Shown here piece by piece: positions 1-4,986 of a stretch of DNA of 5,220 nucleotides (its first letter is position 1; each line of letters starts with the position of its first letter). A program made the position numbers and the translations under genes. A model generated the notes under the pieces. It did no database searches, was not told the DNA's origin, and saw only the letters and a list, made by a program, of their open reading frames with translations. Source of the stretch: Devosia sp. (GTDB taxonomy: Bacteria; Pseudomonadota; Alphaproteobacteria; Rhizobiales; Devosiaceae); the NCBI GenBank assembly GCA_011322005.1, contig DROE01000130.1, positions 1 through 5,220 on the forward strand, written 5' to 3'.

Positions 1-195
1 GAAACAATGATAATAGCCCCGCCGGTCATCGGCGTGAAACGAAGGGGTTTTTTCCCCGTGGAACGGACAGCAGGCCCAATAGTCCCCGCGCCCCGGCTGA
101 CTCTTGCGCTTGTCCCAGCTCACATATTCGCCCACCACCTCGGAAATGGGCAGGCGCTGGCGAATGTCCTCAAGAAATGTGTCCGTGAACCGCAT
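1..195 (-). CDS. dnaG: DNA primase DnaG, N-terminal zinc-binding domain (partial, runs off the left edge)
   Basis: The minus strand reads through 65 codons from an ATG at 195 to the window edge without a stop. DnaG makes the RNA primers for chromosome replication at the fork. The visible part is the start of the CHC2-type zinc domain that binds template DNA: a helix with FLEDIRQRLPISEVVGEYV (residues 7-25), then ACCPFHGEKTPSFH (41-54) and YYHCF (61-65). Cys43, His46 and Cys64 match three zinc ligands; the fourth, normally in CFGC, would be just outside the window. The start is well fixed, because an in-frame TAA lies four codons upstream and the protein begins at the usual DnaG N-terminus. 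No strong Shine-Dalgarno sequence precedes it. In related genomes dnaG usually follows the GatB/YqeY gene; here that gene is about 2 kb away, so dnaG probably uses a promoter in the spacer at 196-319. Identification is firm; only the first tenth or so of the protein is present. Confidence 0.94.
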   Translation of the reverse strand, partial: MRFTDTFLEDIRQRLPISEVVGEYVSWDKRKSQPGRGDYWACCPFHGEKTPSFHADDRRGYYHCF

Positions 196-224
196 GAAAA
201 CTGTTTAGGCCCTGATGCGCCCCG

Positions 225-312
225 CGTCCACGCCAATAGCTACAAAACCTGTTTCTCCCACAACCCTGCCCCTCCCGGCGCACATTGACCGCGCGACCGT
301 CCGCCAATAGCT
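225..312. repeat. Short direct repeat in the dnaG-kinase divergent spacer
   Basis: The 11-mer CGCCAATAGCT occurs at 231-241 and again at 302-312, in the same orientation and 71 bases apart. The match extends to the left if one or two bases are skipped: CGTCCACGCCAATAGCT at 225-241 against CGTCCGCCAATAGCT at 298-312. The second copy overlaps the proposed -10 box of the kinase gene. Two spaced copies in a divergent promoter region could be a regulator's binding sites or a small duplication. The repeat itself is seen directly; any function is inference. Confidence 0.6.
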
Positions 313-313
313 T
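285..313 (+). promoter_or_regulatory. Candidate sigma-70-type promoter of the kinase gene
   Basis: TTGACC (285-290) matches five of six bases of the -35 consensus. After a 17-base spacer comes TAGCTT (308-313), a weak -10 box. Transcription from it would begin about six to eight bases further on, almost at the ATG at 320, leaving essentially no 5' leader. That fits the absence of a Shine-Dalgarno sequence before this start. The -35 and spacing are good but the -10 is poor, so confidence is modest. Confidence 0.35.
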
Positions 314-319
314 GCACTG

Positions 320-1249
320 ATGAACGCTGCCCCCCTTTTTGCCTCCGACAAGGACTATGCCGCCCGTTTGAGTGACGTTGATTTCTGGCTTCCCCATGTC
401 GAGGAAATCCTGCACCGTCACGGGTTCTTTGACGCGGAAAAAACGATGATTCCCGGCATTGGCAGCACCTGCCCCAGCTTCATTGTCGGGAACAGGGTAA
501 TAAAACTGTTCGGCCACCTGCCCCTGTGGCAACAAAGTTTTGCCGCCGAACGCTCCGCCCACAATCTCATCGCCACAGACCACGAAATTCTTGCGCCACG
601 CCTGTTGGCACAAGGGGCGTTGTTTGCAGATGGTTCCTGGCCCTATTTGGTCACTTCGCGGATGCAGGGCACCCAATGGCACGACCTGAACCTTTCTCCA
701 GCGCAAAAATCCGCCATTGCAGATGAGCTCGGAACGCAAATCAAACGCATACACACCCTGCCCCTGCCGCAAGATTTTTCGCCAAGTCACCCGACGACAA
801 AGGAGATTGTCGCCTCGGCCCGGGCAAGCGTTTTCCCGGCCCATCTCATTGATCAGATTGAAGGTTTTCTCACGGCACCGGAAGAACCCGAGAATGTTTT
901 TGTGCACGGCGACATTTTCACCCGTCATGTGTTTGTTAAAAACGACCGCCTCACCGGCATTATCGACTGGGGCGATGCGCGCATTGCCGACCGGCATTTT
1001 GAGCTGGCCAAAATCCACCTCAACCTTTTCGCCTGCGACAAGGGCCTGCTCCGGGCATTTCTTGAGGCCGCCAACTGGCCCGTGGGCAAGGACTTTGCCC
1101 GCCGCTGCCTCGCCCAGGCGCTACGGCAAAACGCAATCGGGCAAAAACTGCACCTGCAAAATGACACATTTTTCCTGCTGCCCGACATCCTGCCGCTCAG
1201 GGAAATCAAAACCCTTGATGAACTGGCTGACCAACTGTTTGCGGTTTAG
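320..1249 (+). CDS. Aminoglycoside phosphotransferase (APH) family kinase, substrate unknown
   Basis: This 309-residue protein has the small-molecule kinase fold shared by aminoglycoside, choline and homoserine kinases (APH family). VIKLFG (60-65) supplies the ATP-binding lysine (Lys62) and AAERSA (75-80) the partner glutamate (Glu77). The catalytic loop VHGD (195-198) carries the base Asp198. IIDWGD (214-219) holds the metal-binding Asp216. The asparagine usual five residues after the catalytic Asp is replaced by His203, a change I recall in other APH-like proteins with an HGD-x4-H loop. Length is normal for the family. No signal peptide or membrane segment is visible, so it should be cytosolic. 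The ATG start has no Shine-Dalgarno sequence and may be read from a leaderless transcript. The gene is divergent from dnaG and convergent with the YHS gene, neither suggesting a substrate. The family includes both antibiotic-modifying and metabolic kinases; nothing here shows resistance. Confidence 0.88.
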   Translation: MNAAPLFASDKDYAARLSDVDFWLPHVEEILHRHGFFDAEKTMIPGIGSTCPSFIVGNRVIKLFGHLPLWQQSFAAERSAHNLIATDHEILAPRLLAQGALFADGSWPYLVTSRMQGTQWHDLNLSPAQKSAIADELGTQIKRIHTLPLPQDFSPSHPTTKEIVASARASVFPAHLIDQIEGFLTAPEEPENVFVHGDIFTRHVFVKNDRLTGIIDWGDARIADRHFELAKIHLNLFACDKGLLRAFLEAANWPVGKDFARRCLAQALRQNAIGQKLHLQNDTFFLLPDILPLREIKTLDELADQLFAV

Positions 1250-1263
1250 GGTCTGGACCCTAA
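1246..1263. repeat. Palindrome spanning both stop codons of convergent genes (copy 1)
   Basis: TTAGGGTC (1246-1253) and GACCCTAA (1256-1263) are perfect inverted copies separated by TG. As RNA it would form a seven-base-pair stem with a CTGG loop in either direction. It contains the kinase stop codon TAG (1247-1249) and, on the other strand, the YHS stop codon TAG (1262-1260). It may act as a weak two-way terminator, but no T-run follows on either strand. Its core differs by one base from the palindrome at 1929-1950, so it is probably a copy of a dispersed repeat. Confidence 0.7.
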
Positions 1264-1733
1264 TTCAACACCCCGGGCCAGTTTTCGTCAGCCCGGGCAA
1301 TCAGATTGTCCATGTCCTTGCGCCAGCGCTCACGCACCCCGAGGGAAAAGTTGAGATAGAGCTTGCCATTGTGGATGGTCCAGGCCTCGGGCACCGTTGA
1401 AGCCGTATAGCCGCTGGCAACAGCAAAGGCGCAATAGCCCCCATATTGCGGCGCGTAATCCTCCGGTGCACCAACAAACAGGTCGCGGTTTTCAGCACTT
1501 GAGAAATGCCAGGCCGCCCCCATCCACTCGGTGGCAAAGTCCGCTGATCCCTCAACCGGCTTGTCTTCACTAAAATAGGCCACCGGGTCTGTGCCGTTAA
1601 TCGCCACCCCGGCTGAATTGACAAAAACCTTGTTGGAGGCCGCCAGAGCCACCCCCGACACAAGCGTTCCGCCAACGAGCGCAGCGCCGCCAAGCGCTGC
1701 CCCGCCAAGGAAAAAAGTTCTTCGAGAGGTCAT
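1260..1733 (-). CDS. Tat-exported YHS domain-containing protein
   Basis: The 157-residue product begins with a twin-arginine signal: SRRTFFL (3-9), then a Gly/Ala-rich hydrophobic stretch (10-31), and a likely cleavage after ALA at about residue 31. This points to export to the periplasm in folded form, perhaps with a metal or cofactor. The mature part is a YHS domain, a small fold associated with metal binding: INGTDPVAYF (45-54), EWMGAAWHFSSAENRDLF (69-86) and YAPQYGGYCAFAVASGY (93-109). Cys101 in GGYCAF is encoded by TGC. I recall that this family is annotated as YHS (seleno)proteins, some with selenocysteine; this one is the plain cysteine form. The tail EAWTIHNGKLYLNFS (116-130) and WRKD (137-140) also fits the family. 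The ATG at 1733 has an AGGAG Shine-Dalgarno sequence (1743-1739) five bases upstream. It is transcribed alone, towards the kinase gene. Fold and export are well supported; the biochemical role is unknown. Confidence 0.88.
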   Translation of the reverse strand: MTSRRTFFLGGAALGGAALVGGTLVSGVALAASNKVFVNSAGVAINGTDPVAYFSEDKPVEGSADFATEWMGAAWHFSSAENRDLFVGAPEDYAPQYGGYCAFAVASGYTASTVPEAWTIHNGKLYLNFSLGVRERWRKDMDNLIARADENWPGVLN

Positions 1734-1769
1734 AATATCTCCTGTCCCTGTACTTGAGTGTTCACAAGA

Positions 1770-1798
1770 ACAATAACCAATGCCCCACTTTTGACCAA
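1770..1798 (-). promoter_or_regulatory. Candidate promoter of the YHS gene
   Basis: Read on the minus strand, TTGGTC (1798-1793) and TATTGT (1775-1770) are separated by exactly 17 bases, a good sigma-70-type arrangement. Transcription would start near 1763, giving a leader of about 30 bases that contains the AGGAG ribosome site (1743-1739). Position and spacing support it; there is no experimental evidence. Confidence 0.5.
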
Positions 1799-1819
1799 TA
1801 AATCATCGCTCACAACGAA

Positions 1820-1930
1820 GTGAAGTTCACCTCCCTCCCATATCCTGAGGAGGTGGCCCGCCAACGCAGAAGGGAGAAGCTCATCGTAAGCCTTCATGGT
1901 GAACTCGTCGAAACACGAAGGATGGGTGAG
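1820..1930. repeat. Degenerate palindromic intergenic repeat element
   Basis: Several inverted repeats are nested here. GTGAA-G-TTCAC is a perfect 11-base palindrome (1820-1830). CACCTCC (1828-1834) pairs with GGAGGTG (1849-1855). AGTTCACC (1824-1831) pairs with GGTGAACT (1898-1905). The minus strand contains CATCCTTCG and TTCGACGAGTTCACCATGA, which resemble the dispersed intergenic repeats built on TTCGACAAGCTCACCATGA that I recall from alphaproteobacteria. There is no convincing open frame. It is best read as a decayed copy of such an element; the family assignment comes from memory. Confidence 0.5.
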
Positions 1931-1950
1931 TTGGGGTCAGGACCCTAACT
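1929..1950. repeat. Palindrome (copy 2 of the 1246-1263 element)
   Basis: AGTTGGGGTC (1929-1938) and GACCCTAACT (1941-1950) form ten-base arms with a single G-T wobble around AG. The 15-base core GGGTCAGGACCCTAA (1934-1948) differs at one base from GGGTCTGGACCCTAA at 1249-1263. The two copies lie on either side of the YHS gene and its promoter. It directly abuts the repeat element at 1820-1930, so several repeat units have collected in this spacer. Confidence 0.7.
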
Positions 1951-1958
1951 CTCGCGCT

Positions 1959-2004
1959 GTCCCGGCCACAGCCCATCGGCGTGAGATAAAAGTTGGGCCG
2001 GGAC
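1959..2004. repeat. Inverted repeat with 9-base arms
   Basis: GTCCCGGCC (1959-1967) and GGCCGGGAC (1996-2004) are perfect inverted copies with 28 bases between them. A second copy of the left arm in context, TGTCCCGGCCA, occurs at 1958-1968 and again at 2149-2159, so this unit is at least partly duplicated within the spacer. It is non-coding as far as I can see. Confidence 0.55.
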
Positions 2005-2021
2005 CTCGAAGCACCAAGTGA

Positions 2022-2042
2022 GACCCCAGATCAAGTCCGGGG
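2022..2042. repeat. Short palindromic repeat, CCCC-AGATCAAGTC-CGGGG type
   Basis: ACCCCAGATCAAGTCCGGGG (2023-2042) is an imperfect palindrome with CCCC and GGGG arms around a TCAAG centre. It resembles a dispersed repeat of the form CCCCGGATCAAGTCCGGGG that I recall from many alphaproteobacterial spacers. That recognition is from memory and unchecked. Confidence 0.45.
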
Positions 2043-2068
2043 AAGCGCAGCGCGCGTGCTACCCTCTT

Positions 2069-2107
2069 CCCCCTCCCTCCCCCTTTGTGGGGAGGGTCGG
2101 GGTGGGG
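2069..2107. repeat. C-rich/G-rich hairpin repeat
   Basis: CCCTCCCC (2075-2082) pairs perfectly with GGGGAGGG (2089-2096) over a six-base CTTTGT loop. The flanks (2069-2074 C-rich, 2097-2107 G-rich) extend the strand asymmetry. The whole is of the type commonly found between alphaproteobacterial genes, where its translation (LPLCGEGRGGE) produces false hypothetical proteins. As RNA it would be a stable stem downstream of the yqeY stop codon, but without a T-run it is not a classical terminator. Confidence 0.6.
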
Positions 2108-2199
2108 AAACGGAAAAAATGGTTGCCCTGACAGTCAGGCGTTTGGGGTGTCCCGGCCATCCGGCTCCTTGGCAACACCCTTGAACGGCCCCGGGCCAA

Positions 2200-2661
2200 T
2201 CATCCCCCCCTACCGCTCAGCTTCTCTTTCACCACTTTGGAAGCCTGTCCGAAGTCTATCCGGCCCGGATATTTTTCCTTGAGCGCCGCCACCACCTTGC
2301 CCATGTCGCGCAGGCCCGCGGCCCCGGTCGCCGCAATCGCCTCGTCAATGGCCGTTGCCACCTCGTCCTCGCCCATGGATTGGGGCAGATAATCCTTGAT
2401 GATGGCAATTTCCTCGCGCTCCTGGGTTGCCAGTTCATCCCTCCCCGCCTCATCATAAATGGCCGCGGATTCCTCGCGCTGTTTGACCATTTTTTGCAGC
2501 AGCGCCAGCACGTCCTGCTCGGAGACCTCTTCACGTCCCGCCCCCCGTGCATCAATGTCGCGGTCCTTGATCGCCGCCATGACAAGGCGCAAGGTAGCGG
2601 TGCGTTGCTTGTCTCCCGCCTTCATCGCCGCGTTGAGGTCGGCACTGATTTTTTCACGCAT
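2200..2661 (-). CDS. GatB/YqeY domain-containing protein
   Basis: The 153-residue protein is full length for the stand-alone YqeY family, whose C-terminal part resembles the tail domain of GatB, the tRNA-dependent amidotransferase subunit. The alpha-helical N-terminal half has TATLRLVMAAIKDRDID (21-37), then KQREESAAIYDEAGRDELA (60-78) and EREEIAIIKDYLPQ (81-94). The C-terminal domain has MGKVVAALKEKYPGRIDFGQASKVVKEKL (120-148). No catalytic residues are known to me, and its role is often guessed to involve tRNA or nucleic acid binding. The ATG at 2661 is preferred because AGAGG (2673-2669) lies seven bases upstream; an in-frame TTG at 2679 would consume that site. It is cytosolic, divergent from carA, and in related genomes is usually followed directly by dnaG. 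Here accessory DNA separates the two. The last codons before the TGA (2202-2200) are Gly-rich. Confidence 0.93.
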   Translation of the reverse strand: MREKISADLNAAMKAGDKQRTATLRLVMAAIKDRDIDARGAGREEVSEQDVLALLQKMVKQREESAAIYDEAGRDELATQEREEIAIIKDYLPQSMGEDEVATAIDEAIAATGAAGLRDMGKVVAALKEKYPGRIDFGQASKVVKEKLSGRGG

Positions 2662-2696
2662 TGAATCGCCTCTTTGCAAAATTGCAGCGGGCCGAG

Positions 2697-2725
2697 TTTA
2701 TACCCAAGTGCCGCCCTTGCGCCAA
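2697..2725 (-). promoter_or_regulatory. Candidate promoter of the GatB/YqeY-domain gene
   Basis: On the minus strand TTGGCG (2725-2720) and TATAAA (2702-2697) are 17 bases apart, close to the sigma-70 consensus in both sequence and spacing. The predicted start near 2690 gives a leader of about 30 bases with the AGAGG ribosome site at 2673-2669. It lies in the 201-base region shared with the divergent carA promoter. Confidence 0.55.
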
Positions 2726-2751
2726 CACAGAAAAAACTCATTTCATAACCT

Positions 2752-2774
2752 GTTGAAATTCGGCAATTTTCAAC
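2752..2774. promoter_or_regulatory. Imperfect palindrome between the divergent yqeY and carA promoters (possible operator)
   Basis: GTTGAAA (2752-2758) and TTTCAAC (2768-2774) are perfect inverted copies. Pairing continues inward (TT with AA) apart from one unpaired T, leaving a CGGC centre. It is AT-rich relative to its surroundings and sits just upstream of the carA -35 box at 2788 and about 27 bases upstream of the yqeY -35 box. That is where a repressor or activator could act on both genes. No regulator is identified from the sequence. Confidence 0.4.
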
Positions 2775-2787
2775 CGGTGACACGATG

Positions 2788-2816
2788 TTGATTTGCACCG
2801 CGCCTTCGCCTATTGT
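2788..2816 (+). promoter_or_regulatory. Candidate promoter of carA
   Basis: TTGATT (2788-2793) and TATTGT (2811-2816) are separated by 17 bases. Transcription would start near 2823, giving a leader of about 40 bases with a GAGG ribosome site at 2850-2853. The leader is too short for an attenuator, so control of carA would more likely act at the promoter. Confidence 0.5.
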
Positions 2817-2862
2817 CCGGCCAATTTTCTGACCCCATACCCCAAAAGCGAGGCAACCCTTG

Positions 2863-4080
2863 GTGACCGGCTGGCAAGAACAACCCCCAACCGCGCAACT
2901 CATTCTGGCCGATGGCACTACGCTCAAGGGCGCCGGCATCGGGGCTGTTGGCAGCGCCGCGGGCGAGGTGTGTTTCAATACGGCCATGACCGGCTATCAG
3001 GAAATTCTCACCGACCCCTCCTACGCCGGCCAGATTGTCACCTTCACCTTCCCCCATGTTGGCAATGTCGGCACCAATGATCAGGACATGGAAACCATGA
3101 ACCCCGCGGCTGCATCGGGCGTGCGCGGGTGTGTGCTGAAGGCCGACATCACCGGCGCGTCCAACTACCGCGCCACCCGGCAACTGGATGAGTGGCTCAA
3201 AGCACGCAGCATCATTGGCATTTGTGGCGTGGACACAAGAGCCCTCACCGCCCACATCCGCGAACACGGCATGCCCAACGGCGTCATAGCCCATGCCCCC
3301 GACGCAACGTTCGACGATGCGGAGTTAAAAGCAAAACTCGACGCCTTCCCCGGCCTTGTCGGCATGGACCTGGCCAAAGAAGTCACCACAACCCAGACCC
3401 GCAAATGGGATGAAACCACCTGGCAGTGGGACAAGGGCTTCGGCAAGCAAAGCGAGCCTAAATTCCACATCGTTGCCATGGATTTCGGCGCCAAGCGCAA
3501 CATTTTGCGCTGTCTGGCCGCCATGGGCGCAAAAGTCACAATGGTGCCGGCGACCGCCAGCGCCGAAGAAATTCTGGCCCTTGAACCCGACGGTCTGTTC
3601 CTCTCCAACGGCCCCGGCGACCCTGAGGCAACCGGCGTTTACGCGGTTCCCGTCATCCGTGCCCTGGCCCGCTCGGGCCTTCCGATATTTGGCATCTGCC
3701 TTGGTCATCAGTTGCTGGCGCTGGCGCTTGGGGCCACCACCTCCAAAATGCATCAGGGCCACCATGGCGCCAACCATCCGGTCAAGGATTTGACCACCGG
3801 CAAGGTTGAAATCACCTCCATGAACCATGGCTTTGCGGTGGATGGTAACAGCCTGCCCGAGGGGGTGAGTGAAACCCATATTTCGCTGTTCGACCAGTCC
3901 AACGCCGGGCTGAAAGTCGACAACGCGCCCGTCTTTTCGGTGCAATACCACCCCGAGGCCTCTCCCGGGCCCCATGATGCCCATTATCTGTTCACAAGAT
4001 TCATCAATCTGGTGCGGCAACAAAAAGGCCTCGAGCAATTACCCGAGCATGCAGCACCCGGACAGCCGGTCAACGCCTGA
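2863..4080 (+). CDS. carA: Carbamoyl-phosphate synthase small subunit (glutamine amidotransferase)
   Basis: CarA hydrolyses glutamine and channels ammonia to CarB, which makes carbamoyl phosphate for arginine and pyrimidine synthesis in the cytosol. The 405 residues match the family length. The N-terminal CarA domain includes LILADGTTLKG (13-23), GEVCFNTAMTGYQEILTDPSYAGQIVTFT (34-62), GNVGTN (67-72) and ICGVDTRALTAHIRE (120-134). The C-terminal class I amidotransferase domain has VAMDFGAKRNILR (204-216), SNGPGDP (248-254), the nucleophile elbow FGICLGHQ with catalytic Cys279, TSMNHGF (318-324), and SVQYHPEASPGPHD with His363 and Glu365 completing the triad. GTG at 2863 is chosen as start; TTG at 2860 is the in-frame alternative. 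GAGG (2850-2853) is 9 and 6 bases from them respectively, so the choice is uncertain. carB is not next to it, which is common in alphaproteobacteria. Confidence 0.97.
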   Translation: MTGWQEQPPTAQLILADGTTLKGAGIGAVGSAAGEVCFNTAMTGYQEILTDPSYAGQIVTFTFPHVGNVGTNDQDMETMNPAAASGVRGCVLKADITGASNYRATRQLDEWLKARSIIGICGVDTRALTAHIREHGMPNGVIAHAPDATFDDAELKAKLDAFPGLVGMDLAKEVTTTQTRKWDETTWQWDKGFGKQSEPKFHIVAMDFGAKRNILRCLAAMGAKVTMVPATASAEEILALEPDGLFLSNGPGDPEATGVYAVPVIRALARSGLPIFGICLGHQLLALALGATTSKMHQGHHGANHPVKDLTTGKVEITSMNHGFAVDGNSLPEGVSETHISLFDQSNAGLKVDNAPVFSVQYHPEASPGPHDAHYLFTRFINLVRQQKGLEQLPEHAAPGQPVNA

Positions 4081-4113
4081 CCCGAATGCCCCTTGGTGCC
4101 CCGGCGCGGAGCT

Positions 4114-4126
4114 AGGTCACGGACCT
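4114..4126 (+). terminator. Weak hairpin downstream of carA
   Basis: AGGTC (4114-4118) and GACCT (4122-4126) form a five-base-pair stem with an ACG loop, followed by GATTTAT. It lies 34 bases after the carA stop codon and is the only hairpin near it on this strand. The stem is short and the T-run is broken, so termination is a guess. Confidence 0.2.
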
Positions 4127-4179
4127 GATTTATCCCGCCCCTGCACGAATGCCTTGGTGGCTCGTCCTTCCACAAACCA

Positions 4180-4194
4180 GGGGCTCCCCGCCCC
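4180..4194 (-). terminator. GC hairpin downstream of the ferric-reductase-like gene
   Basis: On the minus strand GGGGC (4194-4190) and GCCCC (4184-4180) pair over a GGGGA loop, then TGGTTTGTGG follows. It begins four bases after the TAA stop codon (4201-4199). The all-GC stem and the T-rich tail fit a weak intrinsic terminator, but the tail is interrupted by G residues. Confidence 0.3.
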
Positions 4195-4198
4195 GATA

Positions 4199-4924
4199 TT
4201 ACCCGGCCAGCGGTTGTTCCTCGGACCGGGTACGGTTCCGCCTCAATCGCCAGGTTTTGATAAACGCGGAAATTTGCAACGCCACAACGCTGGAAACCAG
4301 AACGGCGAACGGCACCTGCAACCAGTTCGGATCGGGTACCGACCGGTGATAGTCCTGAAAGTGGAAATACAGGAAATAGGCCGTGTGCACCACCATGAGC
4401 ATCCACAACACATAGGCGCCCTGTTGCAGGAACTTCCACACTGGCCCGCCCAGCTTTCGCTGACTCCAGTCGCTTGACGACAACGCCAGCACCAGCCCGT
4501 AGACCAGCGCTATAATTCCGATAACGTTGGCCATGCCGAAGCCTTGATTGACCATGACATAAAGCCCTGCCGGGTGAAACTCATACCCGAACAGGCGCAT
4601 CAAATCCCAGTTTACCCACCCCACGAGAATGATCGCCGTGTGAACAACCGCCAGTATGACGCCATAGATCCCCAGTTCCCTCCGCCAGGGAGTTGTTCCG
4701 CGAAAAACGGAGAACAGCCGCGACAGTGGCCCGATGGCCATCGACATGGCAATCATCAAAAGGCTCATGTCGCCGATGGCCCGGTTCCAGCGATGCATCT
4801 CCGACCATTGGGCCCGCGATTCCAGAAACGCGTAGGTCCCTGCAATCCCAAAGGCAATAACCATCAGGTGCCGGACCTTCCAGCCTGCAACCCATCGTTT
4901 CTTGGTGGCGGTATTTTTGTTCAT
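4199..4924 (-). CDS. Ferric reductase-like transmembrane protein (MsrQ/YedZ-like heme b membrane subunit)
   Basis: The 241-residue protein has six predicted membrane helices, roughly at 18-34, 51-67, 83-103, 128-149, 168-187 and 203-223, with basic ends (KKR at 8-10, RLRRNRTR at 226-233). This matches the ferric reductase-like transmembrane domain that carries heme b in MsrQ, the membrane partner of the periplasmic methionine sulfoxide reductase MsrP. Likely heme ligands are His95 in helix 3 (VVHTAI) and His180 in helix 5 (VVHTAY); His188 and His193 follow. RRELGIYG (81-88) and SSDWSQRKLGG (150-160) also fit. No FAD or NADH domain is present. No msrP gene is in the window, so the MsrQ name is not assigned and the electron partner is unknown. 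GGAG lies only two bases before the ATG, while AAGGA lies 13 bases away inside the palindrome AGGAATTCCT (4932-4941); this start has an unusual ribosome site. The gene converges on carA. Confidence 0.85.
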   Translation of the reverse strand: MNKNTATKKRWVAGWKVRHLMVIAFGIAGTYAFLESRAQWSEMHRWNRAIGDMSLLMIAMSMAIGPLSRLFSVFRGTTPWRRELGIYGVILAVVHTAIILVGWVNWDLMRLFGYEFHPAGLYVMVNQGFGMANVIGIIALVYGLVLALSSSDWSQRKLGGPVWKFLQQGAYVLWMLMVVHTAYFLYFHFQDYHRSVPDPNWLQVPFAVLVSSVVALQISAFIKTWRLRRNRTRSEEQPLAG

Positions 4925-4986
4925 CGCTCCGAGGAATTCCTTTGTGCTCTGTCGTTTTATTTTACCAGACTACCGCAAAAGCCAGG

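Noticed and set aside
7..288. 93-codon plus-strand open frame at the left edge
   Set aside because: It is antisense to the dnaG zinc-domain coding region, which is clearly recognisable.
170..1018. Long minus-strand open frame (282 codons) opposite the kinase gene
   Set aside because: It overlaps both the recognisable kinase and the dnaG start, has no recognisable family features, and is a by-product of GC-rich codon bias on the other strand.
1993..2184. 63-codon plus-strand open frame in the repeat cluster
   Set aside because: Its sequence (LPLCGEGRGGE) is just the translation of the C-rich/G-rich hairpin repeat, a known source of false hypothetical proteins.
3325..4038. Minus-strand open frame of 237 codons opposite carA
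   Set aside because: It is fully antisense to a complete CarA with an intact catalytic triad; the product has no recognisable motif.
4081..4198. Possible tRNA or structured RNA between carA and the membrane protein gene
   Set aside because: Short hairpins are present, but there is no cloverleaf, no T-loop GTTCGAA-type motif and no conserved RNA signature.
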